NCBI GenBank assembly: GCA_964512095.1
Contig: CAZEIH010000004.1
Span: 51,754-115,753, forward strand
Direction of reading: 5' to 3'
Source of the DNA: DTU013 sp964512095
Lineage (GTDB): Bacteria > Bacillota > Clostridia > Acetivibrionales > DTU013
Length of the DNA stretch: 64,000 nt
This document shows, piece by piece, positions 17,018-27,022 of the stretch. The stretch's first letter is position 1; every line of letters begins with the position of its first letter. The notes below the pieces were generated by a model that was not told the DNA's origin, did no database searches, and saw only the letters and a list, made by a program, of their open reading frames with translations. A program made the translations under genes and the position numbers.

Positions 17018-18283
17018 CTACTTCTTCATTTTTACGCGCATCCCGTCACTGTAGCTGGGCTGTGGATCTAGTACAACAATTTCTCCTTCTGTCAGCCCTT
17101 CAAGTATCTCTACATTCATATCTGAATTTATACCCACTGTAACATTTCGTTGTTTAATCACGTTAGCCCCTTCTTCGACCACAAACACCATCATATTGTC
17201 ATCCTTATCAGGTGTTATCGCCTCCATTGGCGCAAGAATAATACCATTTTTATCAATTACTGCTATTTCACATGTGACATTCAGTCCTGGCTTGAGAACA
17301 TCTCCTGCACCATCAACACTGATAAGGACTTCTACTACAGTCTCATTTCCATTGGAGGTCATACTGGTCACTGCCACAGGTGATATGCTCTTGATACTTC
17401 CTGCTATTTCGATATTCTTATCAATAGCATCTCCTGTCACCCTTACCTTCTGCCCTACCGCCACATTTTTCACATCATACTCATTAACCTTTGCTCTGAT
17501 CTGGAGCTTGTTAGGATCTATTATCCTGTAGGCAGACTGCATACTGCTGGTAAAAGCACCTTCCTGCACGCTCACACTGGTAACGATACCATCCATCGAA
17601 GCAGAACACATTTCGTCTATATCCTTTATCTTCTTTTCCAGATCTGATATCTGAATATCTGTAACCTTTATACTTTCTTCTGCTGTCTTTTTAGAGTTAG
17701 TCCGGCTCTCAACAGCTGAATTGTACGCCAACCTTGCATTTTTCAAACCACTCATGCCTGAATCGGCATCAATAAATGCTTTTTCCGACATATCAAGCTC
17801 TGTTTTGGAAATCGCATTAGCTTCATATAAAACCTTATTGTCTTCAAATGTCTTTTTACAATCGTTATAATACCTTTCAGCGGCCTTCTGATTATTTAGC
17901 GCCCTTTCGACTTCAGCATCCAACGCCTTCGAGTTCATTGAAATCTGCTGGGTATTCCTGTTTATCTTTAATGTCTCTAGCTGAGACTGTAATGCGTCCA
18001 TATCCAATTCAAGCAGCTTTTGCCCCTTGGTAACCTTCTCTCCTTGTTCCATCATCACACTTGTGACCTTCAAAGGAGTATCAAAATAAATCTCTGCCTT
18101 ATCTACCTCCTCAATTACACCATCTGAAGAGATATATGATGAAAGCTCTCCTTTTTCAATATTTACCGTGGTAACACTTACTGAACTACCGCCTTCTGAT
18201 CCCATTACCCTCAATACTCCTGCAGTTATCAGTGCCGCCGCAGAAACAGCTATGATACTACCTATAATCACTTTTTTGTTCAT
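17018..18283 (-). CDS. Efflux adaptor, MacA/HlyD family
   Basis: A 421-residue membrane-fusion-type protein with an N-terminal anchor (about residues 5-25). The biotinyl-lipoyl half-motifs lie around residues 60-100 (GVIEEVDKAEIYF, LLELDMDALQ), followed by a coiled coil at about 110-215 and the second lipoyl half MCSASMDGIVTSVSVQEGA. Beta-barrel and membrane-proximal domains come last. In Gram-positives such adaptors partner MacB-like permeases to export peptides or drugs. It lies 68 bp upstream of the permease in the same operon. Confidence 0.9.
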   Translation of the reverse strand: MNKKVIIGSIIAVSAAALITAGVLRVMGSEGGSSVSVTTVNIEKGELSSYISSDGVIEEVDKAEIYFDTPLKVTSVMMEQGEKVTKGQKLLELDMDALQSQLETLKINRNTQQISMNSKALDAEVERALNNQKAAERYYNDCKKTFEDNKVLYEANAISKTELDMSEKAFIDADSGMSGLKNARLAYNSAVESRTNSKKTAEESIKVTDIQISDLEKKIKDIDEMCSASMDGIVTSVSVQEGAFTSSMQSAYRIIDPNKLQIRAKVNEYDVKNVAVGQKVRVTGDAIDKNIEIAGSIKSISPVAVTSMTSNGNETVVEVLISVDGAGDVLKPGLNVTCEIAVIDKNGIILAPMEAITPDKDDNMMVFVVEEGANVIKQRNVTVGINSDMNVEILEGLTEGEIVVLDPQPSYSDGMRVKMKK

Positions 18284-18354
18284 TGTTTAACCTCCAAAAA
18301 AATATCTCTATCAAAACAAAACTACCGTATCCTCACTGACTCCTGGTTCAATTA

Positions 18355-19107
18355 CTATCCCATTAACTTCATGGCTACTCCAACATTGATGGTACCTACA
18401 ATAATGCCAATTACTAGTATTACCGCTGTAACAATATATACATACCTCTTTTTTAGATTGCTCACCGAAGTAAAGCCGATAGCCATTACCCCATATCTCC
18501 ATATCCTAAATATATCAATATTGGCCAGCAATCCAAAGAGATAAGGGCCAACCTCATCAGGAGAAACCAGAGTCGCCATACATGTTAACGCTACATTTTC
18601 ATGAAGACTCTCAGTCAGATAAGAAACAGCTAACAAAATCAGTGAATAAAATGCAATAATTATATTGGAATGTACTATCACTGATAGATATGCTTTGAAC
18701 TTTCCCTTGCCTCCAAACAGTTTAAATACGCCAAAAAATATCAAGGCCATTAGCAAAGATGATATAAACATTTCGGATATAATTGAGACAATCCCGACAC
18801 TACTTCCCTGAGAAACGCTTTGTTCGATAAGCTCCGGCGTCATTTCTACCCCAAATAATGATTCCATATAATCATCCGATGCTGCCATCTGTCTTCTGAG
18901 CATATCAAGGTAAAGAGACCACCTTACTATGTACGGTAAAGCAAATGCTATTGGAGCTGCAAATAGCCAAAATATAATTCTTGGTTTCTGTGCCAGTTCA
19001 GTCATCAGTTTCCCAGGAGACACAAATAACCAAAACAATCTTTTAAAAAACCCGGGTTCCTTTGCTGAAACCTCATTACTTATGCTTCGCACCTGCAAAT
19101 CTGACAT
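18355..19107 (-). CDS. Yip1-domain membrane protein
   Basis: A 250-residue protein with a soluble N-terminus (about 30 residues), then PGKLMTELAQKPRIIFWLF, the usual opening of bacterial Yip1-domain proteins, and five or so membrane helices. The function of bacterial Yip1 proteins is not known. It sits between the ATPase and the adaptor of a MacAB-like exporter (33-bp and 71-bp gaps), suggesting it is an accessory membrane component of that system. Confidence 0.8.
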   Translation of the reverse strand: MSDLQVRSISNEVSAKEPGFFKRLFWLFVSPGKLMTELAQKPRIIFWLFAAPIAFALPYIVRWSLYLDMLRRQMAASDDYMESLFGVEMTPELIEQSVSQGSSVGIVSIISEMFISSLLMALIFFGVFKLFGGKGKFKAYLSVIVHSNIIIAFYSLILLAVSYLTESLHENVALTCMATLVSPDEVGPYLFGLLANIDIFRIWRYGVMAIGFTSVSNLKKRYVYIVTAVILVIGIIVGTINVGVAMKLMG

Positions 19108-19140
19108 AATACCAACCCTTTCAATTAATTTCTAGCAGAA

Positions 19141-19875
19141 TCAAACAACAGCCTGGGACTTGAATTTCTGTATAAGCTCACGAGCATCAATAGGATTTTT
19201 TACTATTTCATCACTAATCAGGAATCCGTCTCTAAACTTTATTATCCTTTTAGTATGCTCTGCAATGTCAGGCTCGTGGGTTACCAACACTATGGTAACC
19301 CCCTCCCTGTTCAACTCCTGAAATACTGCCATTATATCCTCACCAGATGCCGTATCTAGATTTCCAGTAGGCTCATCTGCAAGAATAATAGCAGGATTGT
19401 TCACAAGAGCCCTTGCTATAGCAACTCTCTGCTTTTGTCCTCCCGATAGCTCATTTGGCTTGTGGTCCATCCTTTCAACAAGGCTAACTCTTTCCAACGC
19501 ACTTATTGCCTTTTCCCTTCGCTCCTTCTTTCCGACTCCGGCATATATCATCGGGAGCTCAATGTTTTGCACCGCTGTAATACGAGGAAGCAGATTAAAG
19601 GACTGAAAAACGAATCCGATTCTCTTGTTACGTATCTTAGCAAGCTCAACATCATCCAGTTCAGATATATTTACTCCATCCAACTCATATATGCCCCCAG
19701 TAGATCTGTCAAGACATCCTATGATATTCATCAATGTGGATTTTCCCGAGCCTGAAGGCCCCATTATTGATACAAATTCTCCTTTGGAAATACCCAGATT
19801 AACCTTTTTTAAGGCTTCCACCTGAACCTTTCCTGTATCGTAAATCTTACCGATGTCTTCCATTCTTATGATCAT
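19141..19875 (-). CDS. ABC transporter ATP-binding protein, MacB/LolD type
   Basis: A 244-residue nucleotide-binding subunit. Walker A is GPSGSGKST, the Q-loop is in FVFQSFNLLPR, the ABC signature is LSGGQKQRVAIARAL, Walker B is ILADEPTGNLD, and the H-loop is in LVTHEPDIA. The NLLPRITAVQNIELPMIYAG and GNLDTASG blocks are typical of the LolD/MacB class. ATG 19875 is preferred over the in-frame GTG 19887 because AGAGGGTG then serves as its ribosome-binding site. It is the first gene of the four-gene export operon. Confidence 0.95.
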   Translation of the reverse strand: MIIRMEDIGKIYDTGKVQVEALKKVNLGISKGEFVSIMGPSGSGKSTLMNIIGCLDRSTGGIYELDGVNISELDDVELAKIRNKRIGFVFQSFNLLPRITAVQNIELPMIYAGVGKKERREKAISALERVSLVERMDHKPNELSGGQKQRVAIARALVNNPAIILADEPTGNLDTASGEDIMAVFQELNREGVTIVLVTHEPDIAEHTKRIIKFRDGFLISDEIVKNPIDARELIQKFKSQAVV

Positions 19876-19995
19876 GATCTCAATCACCCTCTAAATACTC
19901 TATGATAAAAACACTATGTATAACCCATGCTACTGAAACAATCAAAAACTTGTACCCTATACAGATACGTATTCATAACTACTTTTGTCTTAACA

Positions 19996-20961
19996 TTAAT
20001 AATTTTTTAACAATAGTTTTTTTCCGAAATATTCTCTAGCCATAGCAATATCAGTGGCAATCTGTTGTGATAGTTCCTCAGCGCTCCTGAATTTCTTTTC
20101 ATCCCTAAGCTTTTTGAGAAAAAACACTTCAATATCACTCTTGTAAATATCACTGTTAAAATCCAGAATATGTGTTTCGACACTGGTAGCAGACATATTC
20201 CCAAACGTAGGATTATGCCCTGTATTTGTAATACTGTTGTAAAACTCACCATTATAGAAGGTCTTTGTGATATATACACCATTATAGGGCATTATCAAAT
20301 ATTCTTCAGGCTGCAGGTTTGCAGTAGGGAAACCAATTCTTCGGCCTAGCCGCTTTCCATCCTTCACTTCTCCTGTTATGGAGTAATGTCTCCCCATAAG
20401 TCTGAATACACCTTCCATGTCACCTTTTGTAACAAACTCGCGAATGGCTGACGAGCTTACAAGCTCTGTGTTTATCTTTATGGGAGGAATTATTATTACT
20501 TTAAAACTATATTTCTTTCCCAGTTCCTTCAGAAGCTTCACATCGCCCTGACCCTTGAATCCGAATCGATAATTAAAGCCTGCCACAACCAAGCCTGCAC
20601 CTAGCCTTTCGACTAATACCTCCCTGACAAAGCTCTCGGGTTCTATCCTAGAATATTTCTCATCAAATTCATCGAAATACACATAGGCAAGTTGGGTTTC
20701 CCCAAGAAGCTGGATACGCTTTCCTATAGTTGTCAGCTGGGGTGTAAAAAGCTTTTTTCTGATAATGTTTTCCGGATGCTTGGTAAAGGTATATATCATT
20801 GATTCCAGTGAATTTATCCTGGCCTCACTAATAAGAGTATTTACTAGAGCCATATGCCCAACATGCAGGCCATCAAAATTACCCAACCCCACTGCGGTGG
20901 TATAGCTTTCAAATTTAGCCTTTTCATTTCCGAAAATCGTTTTCACTTCTATATACCCCAT
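19996..20961 (-). CDS. ribF: Bifunctional riboflavin kinase/FAD synthetase
   Basis: A 321-residue bifunctional enzyme that phosphorylates riboflavin to FMN and adenylates FMN to FAD. The N-terminal nucleotidyltransferase domain carries GLGNFDGLHVGHMAL (HxGH-type motif) and FNYRFGFKGQGD. The C-terminal kinase domain has GRRIGFPTANLQPEE and the NTGHNPTFG motif. Length is normal. It ends the nusA-infB operon, 18 bp downstream of truB, its usual position in Firmicutes. No FMN riboswitch is apparent nearby. Confidence 0.96.
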   Translation of the reverse strand: MGYIEVKTIFGNEKAKFESYTTAVGLGNFDGLHVGHMALVNTLISEARINSLESMIYTFTKHPENIIRKKLFTPQLTTIGKRIQLLGETQLAYVYFDEFDEKYSRIEPESFVREVLVERLGAGLVVAGFNYRFGFKGQGDVKLLKELGKKYSFKVIIIPPIKINTELVSSSAIREFVTKGDMEGVFRLMGRHYSITGEVKDGKRLGRRIGFPTANLQPEEYLIMPYNGVYITKTFYNGEFYNSITNTGHNPTFGNMSATSVETHILDFNSDIYKSDIEVFFLKKLRDEKKFRSAEELSQQIATDIAMAREYFGKKLLLKNY

Positions 20962-20979
20962 TCATTCTAAATAAGTTAA

Positions 20980-21918
20980 CTAAAAAAACTTTCTCACCTT
21001 TAAATAATTCTCTTCTTTGTTACCTGTAATTGTCCCCAGTGCCAAAAAGTCGCCAGCACTGTCATATACCCGGATAAGAGTGCTATTGGCAGTGGCAAAA
21101 TTACAACTATTCTGACCTAAACCTCTCTTATCCTGCAATAGCTCTTGGGATATTGGTATCCCCATTCCATTTCGAAATCTCTTTTCTAAAGCATCCTCCA
21201 GCCTATAACTGCATAAGCTTGCGAAAATACGATCCACTCCCACAAGGGCACTATGTAAGACTCTCTTTTCCTTTAATTCAGACAGCATTTCCATTGTAAA
21301 GGCATCAGATATGTCAAAAGGGCCAGCCCTCATCCTTAGCAAAAACGACATACAGCCTCCACAGCCAAGCCTGTCCCCTATATCAGCACATAAGGTCCTA
21401 ATATATGTTCCCTTAGAACAGTGTATATCGATAATCACCTTAACTCCATCCGAGCTATCTATGTCCAATACCTTTGCTGAGTATATTTCAACCTCTCGTT
21501 GTTTCCTCTCCACCTCGACACCTTGACGTGCAAGCTCATAAAGCCTCTTTCCATCAACCCTTATAGCAGAATGCATTGGTGGCGTTTGCATATATTTTCC
21601 TTCAAATGAGGATACAGCTTCAGCTATATCTGATTCATTTACATTCGGCTTAGTCTGGGATATTATGCTTCCTGTGGTATCCTGAGTGTCCGTAGTTATC
21701 CCCAATGTAAGCTCCGCTCTGTATAGCTTATCCTTATCCATTAGAAACTCAATTGCCTTTGTTGCTCTTCCTATACAAACCGGCAAAACACCTGTAGCCA
21801 TAGGATCCAACGTGCCTGCATGGCCAATTCTTCGTACCCCTGTCAGCCCCCGCAGCAGTGCCACCACATCAAAGGATGTCATAGCCGGCGGCTTTAATAT
21901 ATTAATTATTCCATTCAT
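20980..21918 (-). CDS. truB: tRNA pseudouridine55 synthase TruB
   Basis: A 312-residue enzyme that converts U55 of tRNA to pseudouridine. The opening GIINILKPPAMTSFDVV, then RRIGHAGTLDPMATGVLPV with the catalytic aspartate in the GTLDP motif, and KLYRAELTLGITTDTQD are diagnostic. It has the C-terminal PUA-like segment. The start lies one base from the nrnA stop, so translation is probably coupled. Confidence 0.97.
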   Translation of the reverse strand: MNGIINILKPPAMTSFDVVALLRGLTGVRRIGHAGTLDPMATGVLPVCIGRATKAIEFLMDKDKLYRAELTLGITTDTQDTTGSIISQTKPNVNESDIAEAVSSFEGKYMQTPPMHSAIRVDGKRLYELARQGVEVERKQREVEIYSAKVLDIDSSDGVKVIIDIHCSKGTYIRTLCADIGDRLGCGGCMSFLLRMRAGPFDISDAFTMEMLSELKEKRVLHSALVGVDRIFASLCSYRLEDALEKRFRNGMGIPISQELLQDKRGLGQNSCNFATANSTLIRVYDSAGDFLALGTITGNKEENYLKVRKFF

Positions 21919-21919
21919 A

Positions 21920-22876
21920 TCAAAGCATTCCCTTTAAATCTTCAAGGAGCATATCAATTACTTCCTGTAACTCTCCTTTATTTACAGTAAAGCCGGCAGC
22001 CCTTTTATGACCCCCGCCTGCATACTTCCCTGCCAGTAAAGAAACATCCACATCATAGTTAGAACGAAGGTTTACCTTAATACTTCCATTATGTATTTGC
22101 CTGAGCATAACTGCTACTTCCACACCTCTAATATTTCTTGCTACATTAATTATTCCGTCGCTATCCTCCTGTGAAGCTCCCGACCTAATAATTGCTTCTT
22201 GAGTAAGTGTCATGACAGCCACCCTTCCCTGGATGAATAACTCAAGAGAATCAATAGCCTCACCTGTAAGCCTAACCTTCTCATATGATGTCGTGTCAAA
22301 TACACGCTTGGATATATCTGCTATGTCTATTCCCTTTTTTAAAAGGTTAGCACATATCGCATGAGTCATAGGCCCGGTATTACTATATTTGAAACTGCCT
22401 GTATCAGTGGTCATAGCAGTATACAAGCATGTTGCGGTATCTCTTGTGGGCGTAACCTCAATTGCCTCTAAAAGTCTGTAAATTATTTCTCCAGTTGCAC
22501 TAGATGATGAATCAACATAATCATAGTCCGCAAAGCCTTGATTTGTGGGATGATGGTCAATATTCACTGTAACCGGGCCACTTTCGAATACTTCTCTTCT
22601 TGAGCCCAGTCTGTCCATGTCTCCACAATCAAGAGCGATGACCAAATCAATATCCTTTTGGACTTCAGGATAAACGAATATCAGCTGAATACCTGGCAAA
22701 AATTCAAAAACCTGCGGTATATTCTCTTCTAGCACCACTGATACTTCTTTTCCCCTGGCTGAAAGCTCAATTGCCAGAGCAAGGGAGGAACCAATAGCAT
22801 CTCCGTCCGCTGAAATATGTGGAAGAATGGCTATTTTGTTCGATTTATTTATTACATCTGCTATTTTCTTGAGCAT
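21920..22876 (-). CDS. nrnA: DHH-family nanoRNase / pAp phosphatase
   Basis: A 318-residue DHH-DHHA1 phosphoesterase that degrades oligoribonucleotides and dephosphorylates 3'-phosphoadenosine 5'-phosphate. Metal-binding motifs are HISADGDAIGSSLAL, the second aspartate in VIALDCGDMDRLG, and the name motif in NIDHHPTNQGFAD. The C-terminal DHHA1 domain ends with GKYAGGGHKRAAG, which binds the substrate. It sits between rbfA and truB, its standard place in Firmicute nusA-infB operons. Confidence 0.95.
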   Translation of the reverse strand: MLKKIADVINKSNKIAILPHISADGDAIGSSLALAIELSARGKEVSVVLEENIPQVFEFLPGIQLIFVYPEVQKDIDLVIALDCGDMDRLGSRREVFESGPVTVNIDHHPTNQGFADYDYVDSSSSATGEIIYRLLEAIEVTPTRDTATCLYTAMTTDTGSFKYSNTGPMTHAICANLLKKGIDIADISKRVFDTTSYEKVRLTGEAIDSLELFIQGRVAVMTLTQEAIIRSGASQEDSDGIINVARNIRGVEVAVMLRQIHNGSIKVNLRSNYDVDVSLLAGKYAGGGHKRAAGFTVNKGELQEVIDMLLEDLKGML

Positions 22877-22887
22877 TCAGAGTTCTC

Positions 22888-23232
22888 CTACTTTCCCTGC
22901 AGTGTTTCATTTATAAGTTTATTAAGATACACACCGCGTTCAATTGAGTTATCTAGTTCAAAGAGCATCTCCGGTGTATAGCGAAGCTTAAGTCTCTGAC
23001 CAATCTCGCGTCTGATGTAGCCTGCAGCACTTTTCAGCCCCTCAATAGCATTTTTCTTATCACTCTCATCACCTAAAACGCTTATGAATATCTTCGCATA
23101 CCTAAGATCCCTAGTGACCTCTGCAGCAGTAACGCTAATCATTTTAGGCAATCTAGGATCCTTCAGTTCATTTTGGATAATTGTGCTTACCTCTTTTTTT
23201 ACTTCCTCTGATATTCTGTCCGTTCTGTCCAT
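22888..23232 (-). CDS. rbfA: Ribosome-binding factor A
   Basis: A 114-residue KH-fold protein that binds immature 30S subunits and is needed for 16S rRNA 5'-end maturation. The N-terminal DRISEEVKKEVSTIIQNELKDPRLP and the VTRDLRYAKIFISVLGD block are typical. ATG 23232 is chosen over the upstream codon at 23283 because GGGAGGAG stands just before it and the protein then has normal length. Operon neighbours are infB upstream and nrnA downstream. Confidence 0.95.
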   Translation of the reverse strand: MDRTDRISEEVKKEVSTIIQNELKDPRLPKMISVTAAEVTRDLRYAKIFISVLGDESDKKNAIEGLKSAAGYIRREIGQRLKLRYTPEMLFELDNSIERGVYLNKLINETLQGK

Positions 23233-23345
23233 AAAATCACTCCTCCCAGCTTTGCTGGTACATATGAAGAGTAAAGCGTTCAAGTAAAAAGGCTGGGCAG
23301 ACAGTATTACCGCCCGTCCAGCCCATCAACTCCTAATGCTGTCTA

Positions 23346-26300
23346 CTAACGCTTTACCTCTTCCATTACATACGCTTCGATGATGTCGTTTTCCTTGATA
23401 TCATTGAATTTTTCTATAGAAAGCCCACACTCAAAGCCCTGTAACACTTCCTTAGCATCGTCTTTGAATCGTTTGAGGGACGCCAGGCTTCCTTCATGTA
23501 CAACAATACCATCTCTAATAACTCTGACATCACTATTTCTATTTATTTTACCGTCAAGAACATAACAGCCTGCAATGGTTCCTATTCCTGACACCTTGAA
23601 GATTTGCCTTATTTCAGTATGCCCTAGTATAACCTCCTTAAACGTAGGTTCCAGCATACCCTTCATAGCCGCCTCGATATCTTCTATTGCATTGTAAATT
23701 ACCCTATAGAGACGCATATCTACTCCCGCATTCTTTGCAGCCTCGGTAACATTAGCCCCAGGTCTTACATTAAAGCCAATGATTATTGCATTAGAAACAT
23801 CTGCTAGGGCAACATCTGACTCTGTTATAGCTCCAACAGCGCCATGGATTACATTGATTCTGACTTCTTCATTGGTCAGTTTCACCAAGGACTGCTTTAC
23901 AGCTTCAACAGAACCCTGAACATCTGCTTTGATAATTATATTGAGATCCTTTACCTGTCCTTCTTGTATCTGCTTGAAAAGATCATCTAGAGAAACCTTT
24001 GTAACAACATTATGCTGTTGCTGCTCCTTCTGCTTGAACCTACGCTTTTCAACAAGGTGTCTGGCAACTCTCTCATCCTCTATTGCATAAAACAACTCGC
24101 CTGCTTCCGGAACATCGGGAAGTCCCAGTATCTCCACAGGTGTAGAGGGTCCGGCAATGTTCACTAAATTCCCTTTATCGTCAACCATTGCCCTTATCCT
24201 GCCTACCGTCGTACCTGAAACTATTGAATCACCCAACTTGAGAGTTCCCCTCTGTACAAGCACAGTAGCCAGCGGTCCCCTGTTCTTATCCAATTTAGCT
24301 TCAATCACAGTACCTTTAGCCTGCCTATTAGGATCAGCCTTCAATTCGAGGACATCTGAGGTCAGTAGTACCATCTCGAGCAGCTGGTCAATATTCTGAC
24401 GTTTCTTTGCCGAAACATTAACACAGATCACGTCACCGCCCCATTCCTCTGATACAAGACCATGCTGTGTCAACTCCTGTTTCACTTTGTCCGGGTTTGC
24501 ACCGGGCTTATCAATTTTGTTGATAGCAACTATAATAGAAACATTTGCTGCTTTTGCATGATTTATTGCCTCTACTGTCTGAGGCATCACTCCGTCATCG
24601 GCGGCAACAACAAGTATAGCCACGTCCGTAACTTGAGCGCCTCTGGCTCTCATGGATGTAAACGCCTCATGACCTGGTGTATCCAGGAAAGTAATATTCC
24701 TTTCGCTAATCTTTACTGTGTATGCGCCAATATGCTGTGTAATGCCCCCGGCTTCACTTTCAATAACATGAGTTGACCTTATTGCATCCAGTAATGAAGT
24801 CTTACCATGGTCAACATGCCCCATAACGACAACAACCGGTGGTCTGGGCTCAAGCTTTGCGGAATCATCCTGATCGTTATCGTCGAACAGAATATCCTCT
24901 TCATTAATAATCACTGCTTTTTCAGTTTTTATTCCAAACTCTTCGGCCACTATGGTGGCAGTATCAAAATCTACTTCCTCATTTAGAGTAGCCATTATTC
25001 CATATACCATTAGCTTTTTTATGACTTCTGTCGAAGTTTTTTTCAATGATTCAGCTAATTCCTTGACCGTTAAGGTTTCCGGTATGGTTATGGATGTCAG
25101 CACAGCTCGTTTTGGTATGTGCTTAAGCTGATCCTTACCTCGTCTCTGTCTGTTTAGTCTCTTCTTCTTTGCTCCGTTTTCACCATAAAACTCATTGAGT
25201 ATGAATTCTTCAGAAAGTATCTCTGATACTCCCTTCTTTTCATGCAAGCCAATATTAGTCGGCCTTACCCTCTTACTAGGCCTGTTTGGCATTGCCTTTG
25301 GAGCTTCCTTCCTCTGCTCCCTCTTAACTCCCTTATCAATATCTCTACCTATAAATTCACGCCTGATTTCATTTTTCTGTCCGAGATCTTCTCTCTGGAC
25401 AACAGAAATATCCGGCTTCGGTATATCCAATTGTTTTCCTGCAGGTTTACCACCCTGATACGGAGGTCTTCCACCTTGGGGCCTGTTTCCTTGGTATGGA
25501 GGCCTGTCACCTTGGGGCCTGTTGCCCTGGTATGGAGGCCTGTCACCTTGGGGTCTGCTGCCCTGGTACGGAGGCCTGTCACCTTGGGGCCTGCTGCCCT
25601 GGTACGGAGGCCTGTCACCTTGGGGCCTGCTGCCCTGGTACGGAGGCCTGTCACCTTGGGGCCTGCTGCCCTGGTATGGAGGCCTGTTACCCTGGGGTCT
25701 GCTTCCTTGGTATGGCGGTCTGTCGCCTTGAGGTCTGCCTCCCTGAGGTCTGCTTCCCTGATATGGCGGTCTCCCACCCTGAGACCTGCCACTCTGAGGC
25801 TGACTCATATTTGTCTGGGCTTTATCTGAAACTTTAGTGTCATCTGTTTTCTGACCCCTTTGTGGGCTTTTTACTTTATCTGATTCCTTTTCAACCTCTA
25901 CTGCTTTTGATTCCTTTTGGGTTATCTGTGTATCAGTAGACACAGCAGGCTCCTTGTGAACCTTATCCTGCTTGATACCATCAGCAGTACCACTAATTTC
26001 TCCCTGCCCTTTTGCCTTTTCTTCCTTTGAGGTCATATCATTCATATTTAGATTCATATCCTTTGCAGGTTCGGTCTTTTTTGTTGCAGTGCGTTCAGCT
26101 GGTGTTTCTTTTGTTACTTTCTTGGTATCAGCCTTTGCCACAGTCTTAGCCTTTTCTGCTTCAGAAGCAACCACAGCTTCCTTATTTCCTGTATTATGAA
26201 TTGCTTTGCCGGATCCCGGTTTTTGTGTCACATTAGTATTATTGGCATAATCAGCTCTACTCTTTCTGACAAATCCTGAAAGTAATCCGGAGTTTGTATC

Positions 26301-26693
26301 TGCAGACTTGACATATTCACTTCTTCTGTCGTTATTTCTGCCCCTGTAGTCACCTTTGTTAAAGCTATTCTTTGCTACTTCTCTGTCATCATCTCTGCTA
26401 TTGATAACTATTTCCGTAGTTCTGATAATACGGGGGGCGTTTCTTTTTTCTCGCTTGACCTCAGGCTTCGGCGGTACAGGTGCGACAGGAGGAGCTTTCT
26501 TTTCCTCTGCCTCGCCTTTTTTTTCCTCATGCCTTATTACACCAATATGCTTATAGAGAGCCTCAAGCTCTTGACCCTCAAGAAGACTCATATGATTCTT
26601 TACACTAATATTAATCTCCCCAAGCTTTTCCATAAGCCTTTTGCTTGTCGTATTTAGTTCCTTAGCTAGTTCATATACTCTAACCTTTTCCAA
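23346..26693 (-). CDS. infB: Translation initiation factor IF-2 with expanded repeat linker
   Basis: The GTPase that brings fMet-tRNA to the 30S initiation complex. The 1115-residue product starts at TTG 26693 behind GGGGGTG. It has a winged IF2-N domain (residues 1-50) and a long low-complexity linker (about 60-480), then a second IF2-N domain (about 535-590). The G domain follows with VVVMGHVDHGKTSLLDAI (G1), DTPGHEAF (G3) and NKIDKP (G4), then the C-terminal domains. The linker contains about ten 12-residue units of the form RPQGDRPPYQGS, encoded by 36-bp repeats at about 25445-25790. IF-2 of most Firmicutes is 700-900 residues, so this one is unusually long. Confidence 0.97.
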   Translation of the reverse strand: MEKVRVYELAKELNTTSKRLMEKLGEINISVKNHMSLLEGQELEALYKHIGVIRHEEKKGEAEEKKAPPVAPVPPKPEVKREKRNAPRIIRTTEIVINSRDDDREVAKNSFNKGDYRGRNNDRRSEYVKSADTNSGLLSGFVRKSRADYANNTNVTQKPGSGKAIHNTGNKEAVVASEAEKAKTVAKADTKKVTKETPAERTATKKTEPAKDMNLNMNDMTSKEEKAKGQGEISGTADGIKQDKVHKEPAVSTDTQITQKESKAVEVEKESDKVKSPQRGQKTDDTKVSDKAQTNMSQPQSGRSQGGRPPYQGSRPQGGRPQGDRPPYQGSRPQGNRPPYQGSRPQGDRPPYQGSRPQGDRPPYQGSRPQGDRPPYQGSRPQGDRPPYQGNRPQGDRPPYQGNRPQGGRPPYQGGKPAGKQLDIPKPDISVVQREDLGQKNEIRREFIGRDIDKGVKREQRKEAPKAMPNRPSKRVRPTNIGLHEKKGVSEILSEEFILNEFYGENGAKKKRLNRQRRGKDQLKHIPKRAVLTSITIPETLTVKELAESLKKTSTEVIKKLMVYGIMATLNEEVDFDTATIVAEEFGIKTEKAVIINEEDILFDDNDQDDSAKLEPRPPVVVVMGHVDHGKTSLLDAIRSTHVIESEAGGITQHIGAYTVKISERNITFLDTPGHEAFTSMRARGAQVTDVAILVVAADDGVMPQTVEAINHAKAANVSIIVAINKIDKPGANPDKVKQELTQHGLVSEEWGGDVICVNVSAKKRQNIDQLLEMVLLTSDVLELKADPNRQAKGTVIEAKLDKNRGPLATVLVQRGTLKLGDSIVSGTTVGRIRAMVDDKGNLVNIAGPSTPVEILGLPDVPEAGELFYAIEDERVARHLVEKRRFKQKEQQQHNVVTKVSLDDLFKQIQEGQVKDLNIIIKADVQGSVEAVKQSLVKLTNEEVRINVIHGAVGAITESDVALADVSNAIIIGFNVRPGANVTEAAKNAGVDMRLYRVIYNAIEDIEAAMKGMLEPTFKEVILGHTEIRQIFKVSGIGTIAGCYVLDGKINRNSDVRVIRDGIVVHEGSLASLKRFKDDAKEVLQGFECGLSIEKFNDIKENDIIEAYVMEEVKR

Positions 26694-26695
26694 AT

Positions 26696-27022
26696 CTATA
26701 CACCCCCATGTTCTGTACCGCGATTATCAATCATTTCTATAAGATGCCCTGCAAAGTTTGTTTCAATTATGGCAATGACAGAACGCACTCTTTTTCCTGT
26801 AAATTTGCCGAGTTGTTCTTTTTCGCCAAACTCCCTTAGTTCTACATCCCTATATTTGCACATATCCTTGAATTTCTTCTTGGTATTGTCCGAGGCATCT
26901 CCAGATACAATAACCAGGTATGCCTTTCCGCCCTTCAAAGCTCTTTCACAGGTTTCATCTCCTGACAAAAGCTTTCCTGCCTTAGTTGCCAGACCCATAA
27001 AGGAGTATATCCTATCCGTCAT
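26696..27022 (-). CDS. ylxQ: L7Ae-family RNA-binding protein YlxQ
   Basis: A 108-residue L7Ae/L30e-like protein. GLATKAGKLLSGDETCERAL and AYLVIVSGDASDNTKKKF are the family's RNA-binding core. YlxQ proteins bind kink-turn-type RNA and are encoded between rnpM/ylxR and infB throughout Firmicutes. The start overlaps the ylxR end by 11 bp and the stop is two bases before infB, implying tight translational coupling. Confidence 0.93.
   Translation of the reverse strand: MTDRIYSFMGLATKAGKLLSGDETCERALKGGKAYLVIVSGDASDNTKKKFKDMCKYRDVELREFGEKEQLGKFTGKRVRSVIAIIETNFAGHLIEMIDNRGTEHGGV

Noticed and set aside
25242..25837. Repetitive frames on both strands overlapping the infB linker
   Set aside because: They are alternate-frame readings of the 36-bp repeats inside infB, which is continuous and in frame with IF-2 domains on both sides.
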